From NCBI GenBank assembly GCA_018907035.1, contig JACCIC010000038.1:1888001-1952000 (forward strand): DNA of 64,000 nt. Reading direction: 5' to 3'. This document shows positions 56,045 to 64,000 of the stretch, in pieces (position 1 is the first letter of the stretch; the number at the start of each line of letters is the position of its first letter). Origin of the DNA: Sycobia sp. Sy_11. Its lineage: Eukaryota > Arthropoda > Insecta > Hymenoptera > Epichrysomallidae. Both the position numbers and the translations under genes were made by a program. The notes beneath the pieces were generated by a model, which saw only the letters and a list, made by a program, of their open reading frames with translations, made no database searches and was not told where the DNA came from.

Positions 56045-56276
56045 TATTATATAAGCAATAATCCAGGAAAGGACGGCACAATTATCAGGTACAGGGAGTC
56101 CTAAAGAATTTCCTATTATAAATGAAAAATATGAAAAAGGAAAATTATACTTTAACAAATTTAATAAAATTATAATAATCAATAACTTAACCCTACCTAG
56201 TATGCACTCGCGCTACACTATCGTACATTTTCTCTTCACACAGGGTGCGAGAGGGCCGATTACTATAATTCTTATA

Positions 56277-57110
56277 CGAGGGTGGTCCCAGAAGTACCTA
56301 GCCTGACCTAGAGATGGCGGTAGTTGCTCAAAAAATAACACTGTATTAGAAAGTACATAATCTATAAAGCATATGTCTCAAGTTTTATTAGTGAACGTTT
56401 TCAGTGAATTTGTAAACATGGAAAAAATTGGCCATCGTTATGAGATCAATACTTTTACTTGAAAGGCCTAAGCCCAACCAATATAAAAAATGAACTAGAC
56501 TCTACTCTGAGTGAGACTCCTCCTTCGTTTGCAACAGTAACCGCAACCTTGGGTTGCAGAGTTTAAACTGGGCCCTACAAGTGCCAACACGAGCATCGCA
56601 GTGGTCGACGAAACGAGGTGACGACTCCAGAAATATTGAAGAAAATCCACAAAACGGTACTGGACGTTCGTCGACTCAAAATGCGCGCGGTAGCAGACAT
56701 GGTAGGCTATTCAAAAAGTGCGGTACATCGCATATCAACTGAAAATTTGGAGATGACAAAGCTGTATGCAAAATGGGTGCCGCGTTGGGCACAATGGAAC
56801 AAACACAACGTCGTGAAGCTATTTCAGTTGAGTGTTTGGCAATGTTTAGCAAAAATAAAGCTGAATTTTTATGCCGTTTCATAACCATGGATGAAACATG
56901 GGTCCCCCATTTTACACCCGAAATAAAGAACAATCAAAACAATGAACTCAAAAAGGAACCGGCACCAAATAAGGCCAAGACCGTTCTATCTGCAGGCAAG
57001 GTTAAGGGGCCAGTTTTTTGGGATGCATGTGGAATAATTTTCATTGACTATCTTAAAACAGGAAAAACTATCAACGGCGAGTATTATGTGAACTTATTTT
57101 AAATTTTTGT
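56277..57110 (+). mobile_element. Mariner family C, copy 2 (3'-truncated)
   Basis: The left TIR CGAGGGTGGTCCCAGAAGTA has TA before it (56,275-56,276) and lies in the Gypsy 5' LTR. The coding part runs to GEYYVNLF and stops matching copy 1 at about 57,100. No right TIR; the next sequence is a fragment of ORF3 of Gypsy element 2. Confidence 0.82.
56618..57102 (+). pseudogene. Mariner transposase (family C, copy 2), truncated
   Basis: Frame 56,618-56,884 reads TTPEILKKIHKTVLDVRRLK, AVADMVGYSKSAVHRIS, KLYAKWVPRW. Frame 56,773-57,102 adds ECLAMFSKNKAEFLCRF, ITMDETWVPHFTPE (first catalytic Asp), VFWDACGIIFIDYLKTGK. The second and third Asp blocks are missing because the element is cut off. Confidence 0.85.
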
Positions 57111-57131
57111 TGTATTCTACGCCACATTGTT

Positions 57132-57457
57132 CTGAAGTCAGACTCCTCTATCTCTGGGAGGAATTACGGAACCGACCAAGTGGTCTCTGATAAGTCGGAC
57201 CTGTTATGTCCCAAGAACTAAAGGAACTAAAAGAGTCAGCCAGGACTCGGGACGCTTTCCTGGGCCTACACTACCGGCGCCGCGACCAAGCTTGCATCGA
57301 GGAACTTACGGCTGCACTCGCTAGCCAGAAAGCCGCCGAGGCTAAAGCAAAATGAGTGCTAAACGAGCTCAGACAGTCTCAGGAAGAGGCCCGTTGGTTC
57401 GGGGAAGGTATCCCCTCTTCCCTCTGGGAATCCGCCAAAATGGCAGCCAACGTCTCC
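57132..57457 (+). repeat. Extra copy of an ORF3 segment of Gypsy element 2
   Basis: It duplicates 58,055-58,376 in the same orientation with scattered differences (both contain CTGAAGTCAGACTCCTCTAT and GGAAGGTATCCCCTCTTCCC). It encodes the same coiled-coil stretch (LKELKESARTRDAFLGLHYR). It joins directly to the integrase-end sequence that begins the right arm. Confidence 0.8.
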
Positions 57458-57526
57458 GACTGCGGAAGGAGAAATAGTTCACCTCTTCCCATTAATATAG
57501 TTCGTCTTTTTTTTGTTTTGTTGAAA

Positions 57527-58760
57527 ATGGACAAATTATTGGATGTTGAGTTTGTGTCCCAGTTGCAGGAATTTTTAGGGACGATGTGGGGTCAAGGGTT
57601 GGCCCTCTCCGGCGTTAGATGAGGTCAGAGGGCCGCTCGACTTATTCCTATTAACTGGTTCCTTCTGAATGTCTTCTCTGAAGTGATTGAAGAATTGAAG
57701 GAGGAGAGTTCGGATTTGGACTAGGTGGGGTATGTCTGTTTGTGAGCACTCTATAGTATGTCTGGCCTTTCTCGTCCGGAGAGCCATAACTCAGGAGAAG
57801 AAGTTGCTGGACGAGAAGAAGCCTCCAATACTCGGTCCACCATTCCTGAGAAATCATCAGAGGGGAATATTCAACCGGAAGGTTGTAGAACCAGTTATTC
57901 GTCCGTTTCCTTCGAAGCTGGACCTTCGGTTCCCGGGACGGACGAAGAGAAGAATATACCCCCCCCCCCAGGCTGACCGCACTTTAGCGGATGGAGAAAA
58001 AATTCCTGGCGGCCTTAACCAATTTCAAGACTAAGGCTAAACTCGTCAGTAAAGCTGAAGTCAGACTCCTCTATCTCTGGGAGGCATTACGGAACGGACC
58101 AAGTGGTCTTTCATAAATCGGACCCGTTATATTCCAAGACTAAAAGAGCTGAAACAGTCAGCCAGGGCTCAGGACGCTTTCCTGGGCCTACACCAACGGC
58201 GCCGCAACCAAGCTCGCGTCGAGAATCTGACGGCTGCACTCGCTAGCCAGGAAGACGCCGAGGTTGAAACAAAGCGAGTGCTAAACGAGTTCAGATAGTT
58301 CCGGGAAGAGGCCCGTTGGTTCGGGGAAGGTATCCCCTCTTCCCTCTGGGAATCCACAGAAATGGCAGCCAACGTCAGGTTAAGGGATCAGAACTATATT
58401 TCGCGACTCGGCGGAATACGTAGTGGAGAGGTACCAAAACGTATCACTGCTCCCCGTGTCGGTAGAGACAAGGGAATACCCCCGAGTACCCTATAGAGAT
58501 CGGACACTTGGCCTGAGGCTCCAACTGCTCCTCGTCCAAAGACTGTGCCGCAGCCTTCACTAGGAGACTACCGGTCCTATTATGTCCAGGATCAAACTGG
58601 GCAGTATAGCCTGCTTCATAGATGCTTTTTATGTGATCAGCCGAATGTCACGAAAGAGCTAAAATCGGCCAACCGTGCTGTCCATACGTTCCTCAGGAAA
58701 ACGCCTTGGTTCCTTAATAGCTACATAGATTGTTCCGGGTCAATATCTCTGTCGATATAA
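57527..58760 (+). pseudogene. ORF3 of Gypsy element 2, second (inverted) copy
   Basis: It starts MDKLLDVEFVSQLQEFLGTM at 57,527. Frames: 57,758-57,976 (SGLSRPESHNSGEEVAGREE...), then KFLAALTNFKTKAKLVSKAE and LYLWEALRNGPSG, the coiled-coil LKELKQSARAQDAFLGLHQR to VETKRVLNEFR, REEARWFGEGIPSSLWES, and the C-terminal HRCFLCDQPNVTKELK ... SLSI stop at 58,760. A C run at 57,959-57,969 and several stops break it. The Cys motif differs from the left copy (CFLCDQ against CFVCGQ). Confidence 0.58.
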
Positions 58761-59069
58761 AGTATATTATAATATAATTATTTATTTGATTTAATATATA
58801 TTATTTTGATTAAATTCTTTTTTTTCCTTTCCACTATCCTAGGTATGCCTTTCGTTGATTGTCTAATTACGTCTTTCCTTTTTGGGCGCAGAGTTGCGGA
58901 GATCATAGAGTATGAAACGTGTGGAAGGGGGTGTAACACATATAGAAGTTTCTTTCTATATGTGTTGGAAAGTGAATTTGAAGGGAAAAATAAAAAAAGA
59001 GATATACATTTAGTTCTAAAATAATTAATATATTAGAGTTTAATACAGTTGTTGGAAAATTTTTCGACC

Positions 59070-60327
59070 TTATATAATTTGACCCTGACTAACAAAAAAA
59101 CATTTTTACTCATTTTAATACAAATCTTTATTATCGTCATTAAAATGGGTTTCTTTCGAGCCAATACAAGGATGTCCACGCTTAGTCCAATTTTCCAAGT
59201 TGTAATACAAGTTGTAAGCATCACCTGGGATCGCCTTCAGTTCTTTTAGCAAATTACTTTTTATAGCTTCAATGGACTCATGGTGCATTCCCTGAAGCGG
59301 ATTTTTAAGTTTCGGAAAGAGGAAAAAGTCACAGGGAGCCAAATTTGGCGAATACGTTAGCTGAGTGATAATTATTATTTGGTGTTTGGCCAAAAAATCA
59401 GACACAAACATGCTGGACTGTGCCGGCGCATTATCCTGGTGAAAAAACCATGTATTGTCTGTCCACAAATCCGGTCGTTTCGACGAATTAGTACTTCAAC
59501 GACAAGTAGTACTTCTTGTTGACTGTTTGGCCTCGAGAAATAAATTCATGGTGAACCACCCCATGGTAATTGAAAAAAACTATGAGCATCACCTTCATTT
59601 TCGACCGAATTTGACGTGATTTTTTCGGTTTCGGTTCATTCTTGCAGCGCCATTCGCTAGTGTTCGGCAGTCTCGACTTCATATTCAGAAACCCATCTAT
59701 CGTAACCATCAATGATGTGTTTGATGAAAGTAGAGTCCTCAGCTACGTTTTGAAGCTTCTCTTTTGCGGCTTCTACTCGACGTTGTTTTTGTAAAAGATT
59801 TAAATGTTTAGAAACGAGTCTAGCATTCATCGCATCATATGCAAATCATTAATCAAAATATGTTGAGTCGATCCATAAGAGATGTTGAGCGATTCTGATA
59901 TTTCTCTGATGACACGACGATTTTCGAGTACCATTTTCTCAACTTTTTCGAAGTCATCGTCGTTAGCATAGGTGTATATGCGACTAGTATGAGGCAAGTT
60001 TTCGAGAGCTTCACGACCTTCACTGAATGCTTTGTGCCAATTATACGTGCGTTCGCAATAAAGTAGACTCCCCAAAACACTTCTATAACATTTTCAATGA
60101 TTCCGTAGCCGTAATTCCATTGATAATACAACATTTCAAGGAAACTCGTGGATCAACTTTTTTTTCATAGTCAAAACAGTTGACAAAACACACACTAATG
60201 ATATGGCGCTCAAGTTTCACACGAACGTCAAGAAAGGTTGTGCCAATATAGGAAAAAAATTTTTACTGATTCAGTTTACGCGCGGAGTTTAAATGCTCCA
60301 GTCCGGGTCAAATTTGATCATCTGGTA
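59070..60327 (-). mobile_element. Mariner family D, copy 2
   Basis: The right end ...CCGGGTCAAATTTGATCATCTGGTA and the left end TTATATAATTTGACCCTGACT are complementary. It interrupts the LTR of the inverted Gypsy copy: flanking AATACAGTTGTTGG and TTTAAATAATAATTTTCATC are adjacent in the left arm. About 1.26 kb. Confidence 0.82.
59115..60075 (-). pseudogene. Mariner transposase (family D, copy 2), broken
   Basis: N-terminal frame 59,827-60,075: WHKAFSEGREALENLPHTSR, VLENRRVIREISESLNISYG, STQHIL (HTH). Middle frame 59,488-59,712: KVMLIVFFNYHGVVHHEFIS. C-terminal frame 59,115-59,468: WFFHQDNAPAQSSMFVSDFL (second Asp), YSPNLAPCDFFLFPKLKNPL (third Asp, spacing 34), then GMHHESIEAIKSNLLKELKA to RGHPCIGSKETHF. 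Shifts separate the three frames; the first catalytic Asp region lies in a broken stretch. Confidence 0.87.
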
Positions 60328-61840
60328 TACCTTTTTCCTTCGTTCAATTTTAAATAATAATTTTCATCATACATTTTGTCATCAAGTTGTTTTTTTTCTA
60401 TTTCTGCCGTGCACTGTTCAGTGAATTGAATAATATAAAATAATTAGAATATTATTTTAAACAATTCTGTTCGGCAACGGGAAATATTAAACGTGAATAT
60501 AATCAAACAATTAAGGTGTTCGATTGTCTACATTTTTCATCGTTGGGTTGATATTTTGCGGCGTGGGTAATCTACGGTTGGTTTAGTTTCTAGTATTTGT
60601 CTTTTATACAAATATGTAATAAAATAAAGTTTTCCGGGATTTATATTATAAAAATTAAAGTATTAAATATTTAAATAAATCGTAGATTCAGTTTCGCGAT
60701 ATAGAAGTGCGAGAGAGAGAGAGAGCAACAAAATAGTATAAGTTATTGTATTACGAGGATGACAAGTAGCGCGGAAGCATAAATTGTTAGTTACTCCGCT
60801 TAATAGTACGGCGGCACTCTTGTTACCAAGACTATATAAAAAGTATAGTAATCGCCTCTCTCGCACTCAGTGAGAAGGAAAAACGTGCGGCAATGTAGCG
60901 TGGGTGCATACTAGATAGGGTTAGATGATCGATTATTATAATTTTCTTAAATTTAATAAATATAAAGATTTCTTTAAATAACATTTCATTAAATAATTTC
61001 TCTTTTTCTTATTTTTTATTTATAATAGGAAATTCTTTAGCACTCCCTCTACCTGATAGTTGTCTCGTCCTTTCCTGGGTTATTTGTAAGATAATTTATA
61101 ATTTATTATTGAAATTTCACAAAATCCAGGATAAGAAGGTAGGTTTGAGGAAAAATCACAGTAAGGAACCTATGGTCCACATAGATTGTTCTATAGAACA
61201 ACCCAAATCGTCTAGGATTACTTACCACTCTGTTAACGGGTACTTTTACCAGGCAGTATTGGATTAAGGACCCCGTAACAATGTGAATAATAAAATAAAT
61301 AATAATAAAAAAATTACCAATTATAATTTAAAGTTAGGATAAGAAAATGATTATATTATTTAATAGATTAATATATACATTATTTTATTTATTAATATTT
61401 ATTGTAAATTATACGGTACCTCACAAGCACTTATACTGATATAAAATTATAAAATATATCGTCCATGTATAAATGTTAGTCTTATATCGTATCTATTATA
61501 TTGTGATTAAACTGTTAAATATAATATCAATCTGAAGAAAAACATGAATAAAGTAAAATTTTTCATTTTCGTAAATGGAAATAATAAGTGAGAAACGGTA
61601 TAATAAGTAAGAAATTTATACCATTTATATGTAAATAAAATAAAAAAGTTTCCTCTATTAATAATGCAGTGTATTAAAAAGCACTACGGGATAGCTATAG
61701 ATATTTTATCAGAAAAAATTTTTTTTTAATGTTATTTAATTGCAAATCAGAAATGGTTAATTCCAATTTGTAAACATTTTTTTCTAAAAAAAATCTCTGT
61801 ACTAAATCGGTAATGGAAAGAGCAAATCATTTTCTATTTA

Positions 61841-62880
61841 CTACTGTGTACAAATGTGAGTAAGACTTTTCAATTCAAACTTTTCGTGTTTATCGATTCG
61901 AACAAATGTTTTATTTCTAAGTTAGTTGTACTGTCAGAGTTATCTGTGCCACATTTCACGCAATTATACTTGTCATATAGTTATGCTTCCGTTTTGTAAA
62001 CAAAGAAAAGTTGTCTGTTCGGTTTTTATAATATCTGAAATTATTTAACAAAGAAGTAGCATTAAATTTTGTGCGCGAAATGAAATATAGACCGCCGAAT
62101 CGTTCAGAATGTTGCAGAAGGGGTTTTGTGACAAGTCAATATCAAGAGCAATTGTTTTTAATTGGCACAAATTGTTCAAAGAAGGTCGAAAACGCGTTGA
62201 AGACGAACCACATCAAAGCCGACAAGGAACATCTACTGATGGGCATCACGTCGACAAAATCCAAGAATTGGTTCTGCAAAATCATCGTTTGACTACTAGA
62301 GCGCTGGCTGATATTATTGGAATTTCAAATGGATCAGTCAACACCATTTTGAAAGATATTTTGTGCCTGAAAAGAGTGAAATATCTATTCGTGCCAGAAA
62401 CACTCAATTTTTTGAAAAAATAGCGCCGCATGGATGTCTGTAAAACGATGCTTTTGGACTATTAAGACAAGATGGAACGCATCATAACTGAAGATGAGAT
62501 TAGGTCTATGCTTACGATTCAGAAACAACCGATCAATAGAGCGAATATCGTGCCAAAGGAGAGCTGAGATCGAAAGTATCACGCCACATTCGCTCAAAAA
62601 TCAAGATTATGCTCACTGTTCTTTTCGATTGTGTTGGTATGGTGCATTACGAATTCCTTCCATACGGCGAAACGATTAACTAAGAATATTATTTGAGTGT
62701 TATGCGTCGTTTTCGTGAAGCTATTCGACTCAAAAGGCCCGATTTATGGAAAGACAACTTTTTTTGTATCACGATAATGCAACAGCTCACACTGCATTGG
62801 TTTTCCGTGTACATTTCGTCTAAAATTCAACCAATATCGTTTGGAAACCGCGGTACTCGGTGGCTTAGCAGAGCGTGACT
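61841..62880 (+). mobile_element. Mariner family F, 3'-truncated
   Basis: The left terminus CTACTGTGTACAAATGTGAG then TAAGACTTTTCAATTCAAAC follows TA (61,839-61,840) and matches the MITE at 44,931. About 200 bp later transposase sequence begins. No matching right terminus was found, and the coding part fades after about 62,880. Confidence 0.7.
62071..62880 (+). pseudogene. Mariner transposase (family F), degenerate
   Basis: Frame 62,109-62,423 reads RAIVFNWHKLFKEGRKRVED, VLQNHRLTTRALADIIGISN, SVNTILKDILCLKRV, the N-terminal HTH half. Later fragments near 62,610-62,870 resemble MVHYEFLPYGETIN-like and LAERDFWLF (in place of LAPCDFWLF, the third-Asp block), all in different frames. The second Asp block reads VSR-CNSSH, so the Asp is lost. 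Heavily decayed. Confidence 0.72.
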
Positions 62881-63150
62881 TCTGGCTGTTCACTAGAGTA
62901 TAAGGGCGTAGGTTAGTTAAGCGAGAACGAATGACGCGTAAGACTTCAGCCTGACGATGAGGCATGAAAATCGGCTTTATATGAGGGCTACCAGATGTAT
63001 AGAAATTACCGAATAATTACGAAATAAACCTTATCAATCTAAAAAAACCTTATCTATCTTGAATATTGCCGTCCTAGTTCTCCAATCCTTGTATTAAACT
63101 CGTCCATAATCGTAATAATTATCGTTAAATCCGACCGGGAACGATTGCCA

Positions 63151-63221
<71 letters not shown>

Positions 63222-64000
63222 CGTGTACACGCGCGCAAGTTACAAGAGTATTTGCGGGGCAAGGCGCTTTGGCTCTGTGGTATCTGCTCAACGTAGGAGC
63301 AGAAAACCGCAGAGCTTCTCACCGGCGCACTGTGCTGTTCCCAGTGGCTGAGCTTTGCGACAAGGACTGTACCCATGGCTGAGACGTCAGGGCTGCAGCT
63401 CAGAACAGGAGGATATCAGCAAAGCACTCCTCCCCCATCGAACCTCACTCACTGTGCAAGCTCATAGTGGTATCACCTTGCGCGGCAGCACTTTGTTTGT
63501 ATGAGGGTTATGTGAGGTAAGCACGTTATCTGTAACTTGTATGACTTAAATTTTACGTTCTTTCACGCGCGCATAGCTATCGCCGATTTATTACTTATAG
63601 AAACCTTTGTGTAACCATAAGATTTGTAATATCAGCTGTTCCCTCCAGTCGCCGAGTGGATTTTTTTTTGCCTGTGTGTTTTTTGTGGTTTTTTATGCCT
63701 CTTGCATTCATTTAAATAAATTCGAACTTAGTATTAATTATTTATTTATTTATTGCACCCGAACATCCACTCCCACTAAATTTAATTAGAAGTTATAGAG
63801 CTTCACAACACCCTAATATAAAATTAAAAATACCTAAAGAGTGGAGACGGAGCGTTACATATCTATACCTTGTATAATATTTTTTTATTTTAAATTTTGA
63901 ATATTTATGTAGAAATATTTGAAAATATAGAAAGTTAATATTAGTATATAAGATATCGTCAGATCTAAATAAAAAATTAAGTATAATATTTATTATACAT
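62881..64000. other. Spacer with (GT)n and a GC-rich patch
   Basis: No gene recognised. A GC-richer stretch at about 63,225-63,500 follows the (GT)n tract. GGAGACGGAGCGTTACAT near 63,843-63,860 is the inverted counterpart of 29,747-29,770. Confidence 0.5.
63163..63220. repeat. (GT)n microsatellite
   Basis: About 29 uninterrupted GT units; Val/Cys and His/Thr repeat frames across it are artefacts. Confidence 0.96.

Larger units (their letters stand above)
45640..56276 (-). mobile_element. Ty3/Gypsy retrotransposon 2, long, with third ORF and nested mariners
   Basis: Minus-strand order: 5' LTR (interrupted), tRNA-Lys primer-binding site (54,547-54,560), leader, gag, (protease unclear), reverse transcriptase remnant, RNase H, integrase, ORF3, 3' LTR ending at 45,640. 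Without the mariners it would be about 8 kb. tRNA-Lys priming and a third ORF recall gypsy/errantivirus-type elements, but ORF3 does not look like an envelope protein. Mariners B3 (leader), A3 (5' LTR) and C2 (5' LTR) are younger. The 5' part of the 5' LTR is lost at the C2 breakpoint. Confidence 0.8.
54566..56276 (-). repeat. 5' LTR of Gypsy element 2, interrupted and truncated
   Basis: Similar to the 3' LTR from its TGTAAAGG end: TACTGCCCGTTAAAAGTACT, CTATAGAACAATCTATGTA, CAATAATAAATTATAATA, then after mariner A3 CCAGGAAAGGACGGCACAA, AACCCTACCTAGTATGCACT and GATTACTATAA. At 56,276 mariner C2 interrupts it and the rest of the LTR does not reappear. Confidence 0.78.
58963..61280 (+). repeat. 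LTR of the inverted Gypsy 2 copy, split by mariner D2
   Basis: Starts TGTTGGAAAGTG and ends CCCCGTAACA. Without the mariner (59,070-60,327) it is about 1,060 bp, similar to the 1.1-kb 3' LTR at 45,640-46,740. Contains (GA)n at about 60,708-60,725. Confidence 0.7.
57458..61838 (-). repeat. Right arm of the large inverted duplication
   Basis: Reverse-orientation match to 45,126-48,237. Contents in plus order: integrase tail, ORF3, LTR (split by mariner D2), about 560 bp of non-LTR flank, then mariner F at the point where the left arm has the MITE. With mariner D2 removed, the arm lengths are almost equal. Confidence 0.8.

Noticed and set aside
63094..63382. Frames across the (GT)n tract
   Set aside because: Val-Cys and His-Thr repeats come from the microsatellite; the flanking parts match no family.
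1..64000. CRISPR arrays, operons, rRNA genes
   Set aside because: No regularly spaced identical repeats with unique spacers, no gene clusters with short spacing, no rRNA signature; the content is eukaryotic transposons.

Overview
This window reads as AT-rich, repeat-dense arthropod nuclear DNA, most likely hymenopteran (an ant would fit). Nothing looks prokaryotic: there are no operons, no ribosome binding sites, no rRNA genes and no CRISPR arrays. The recognisable coding sequence is almost entirely transposon-derived. The only convincing host-gene trace is a broken exon of an S1 (trypsin-like) serine protease near 42.7-44.4 kb.

Layout. 1-3221: 5' end of a Ty3/Gypsy element on the minus strand (tRNA-Trp primer site, 304-bp LTR). 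3.2-12.1 kb: AT-rich spacer with (TA)n tracts, two mariners and a foldback-like inverted array of ~60-bp repeats. 12.1-16.9 kb: decayed BEL/Pao element (minus) bracketed by direct repeats. 17.5-18.7 kb: rearranged mariner beside a LINE RNase H fragment. 18.9-23.7 kb: LINE with ORF1, endonuclease, reverse transcriptase and RNase H (plus), split by a mariner. 24.2-28.1 kb: second Pao relic, interrupted by a segment carrying a hammerhead-ribozyme-like motif. 28.3-42.7 kb: mariners, a tRNA-derived SINE, an unclassified repeat with a tRNA-like head, a GC-rich island and AT-rich spacer. 42.5-45.1 kb: second SINE, protease pseudogene split by a mariner, and a small MITE. 45.6-56.3 kb: a long Ty3/Gypsy element (minus; tRNA-Lys primer site, gag-pol and an unusual third ORF) whose leader and 5' LTR hold three mariner insertions. 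57.1-61.8 kb: a second, inverted copy of the 3' part of that element with its flank. 61.8-64 kb: mariner remnant, (GT)n tract and spacer.

At least six mariner families (called A to F here, all DD34D where the domain is readable) account for a dozen or so insertions. Family A is youngest: one copy (54,759-56,044) has an uninterrupted 347-residue transposase, matching TIRs and a TA target duplication, and two sister copies differ mainly by short indels. Nesting gives an order: Gypsy element first, then mariners B, A and C inside it. In the same way the protease exon predates the family B mariner that split it. No gene network can be inferred; the biology here is transposon invasion, nested insertion, inverted duplication and decay.
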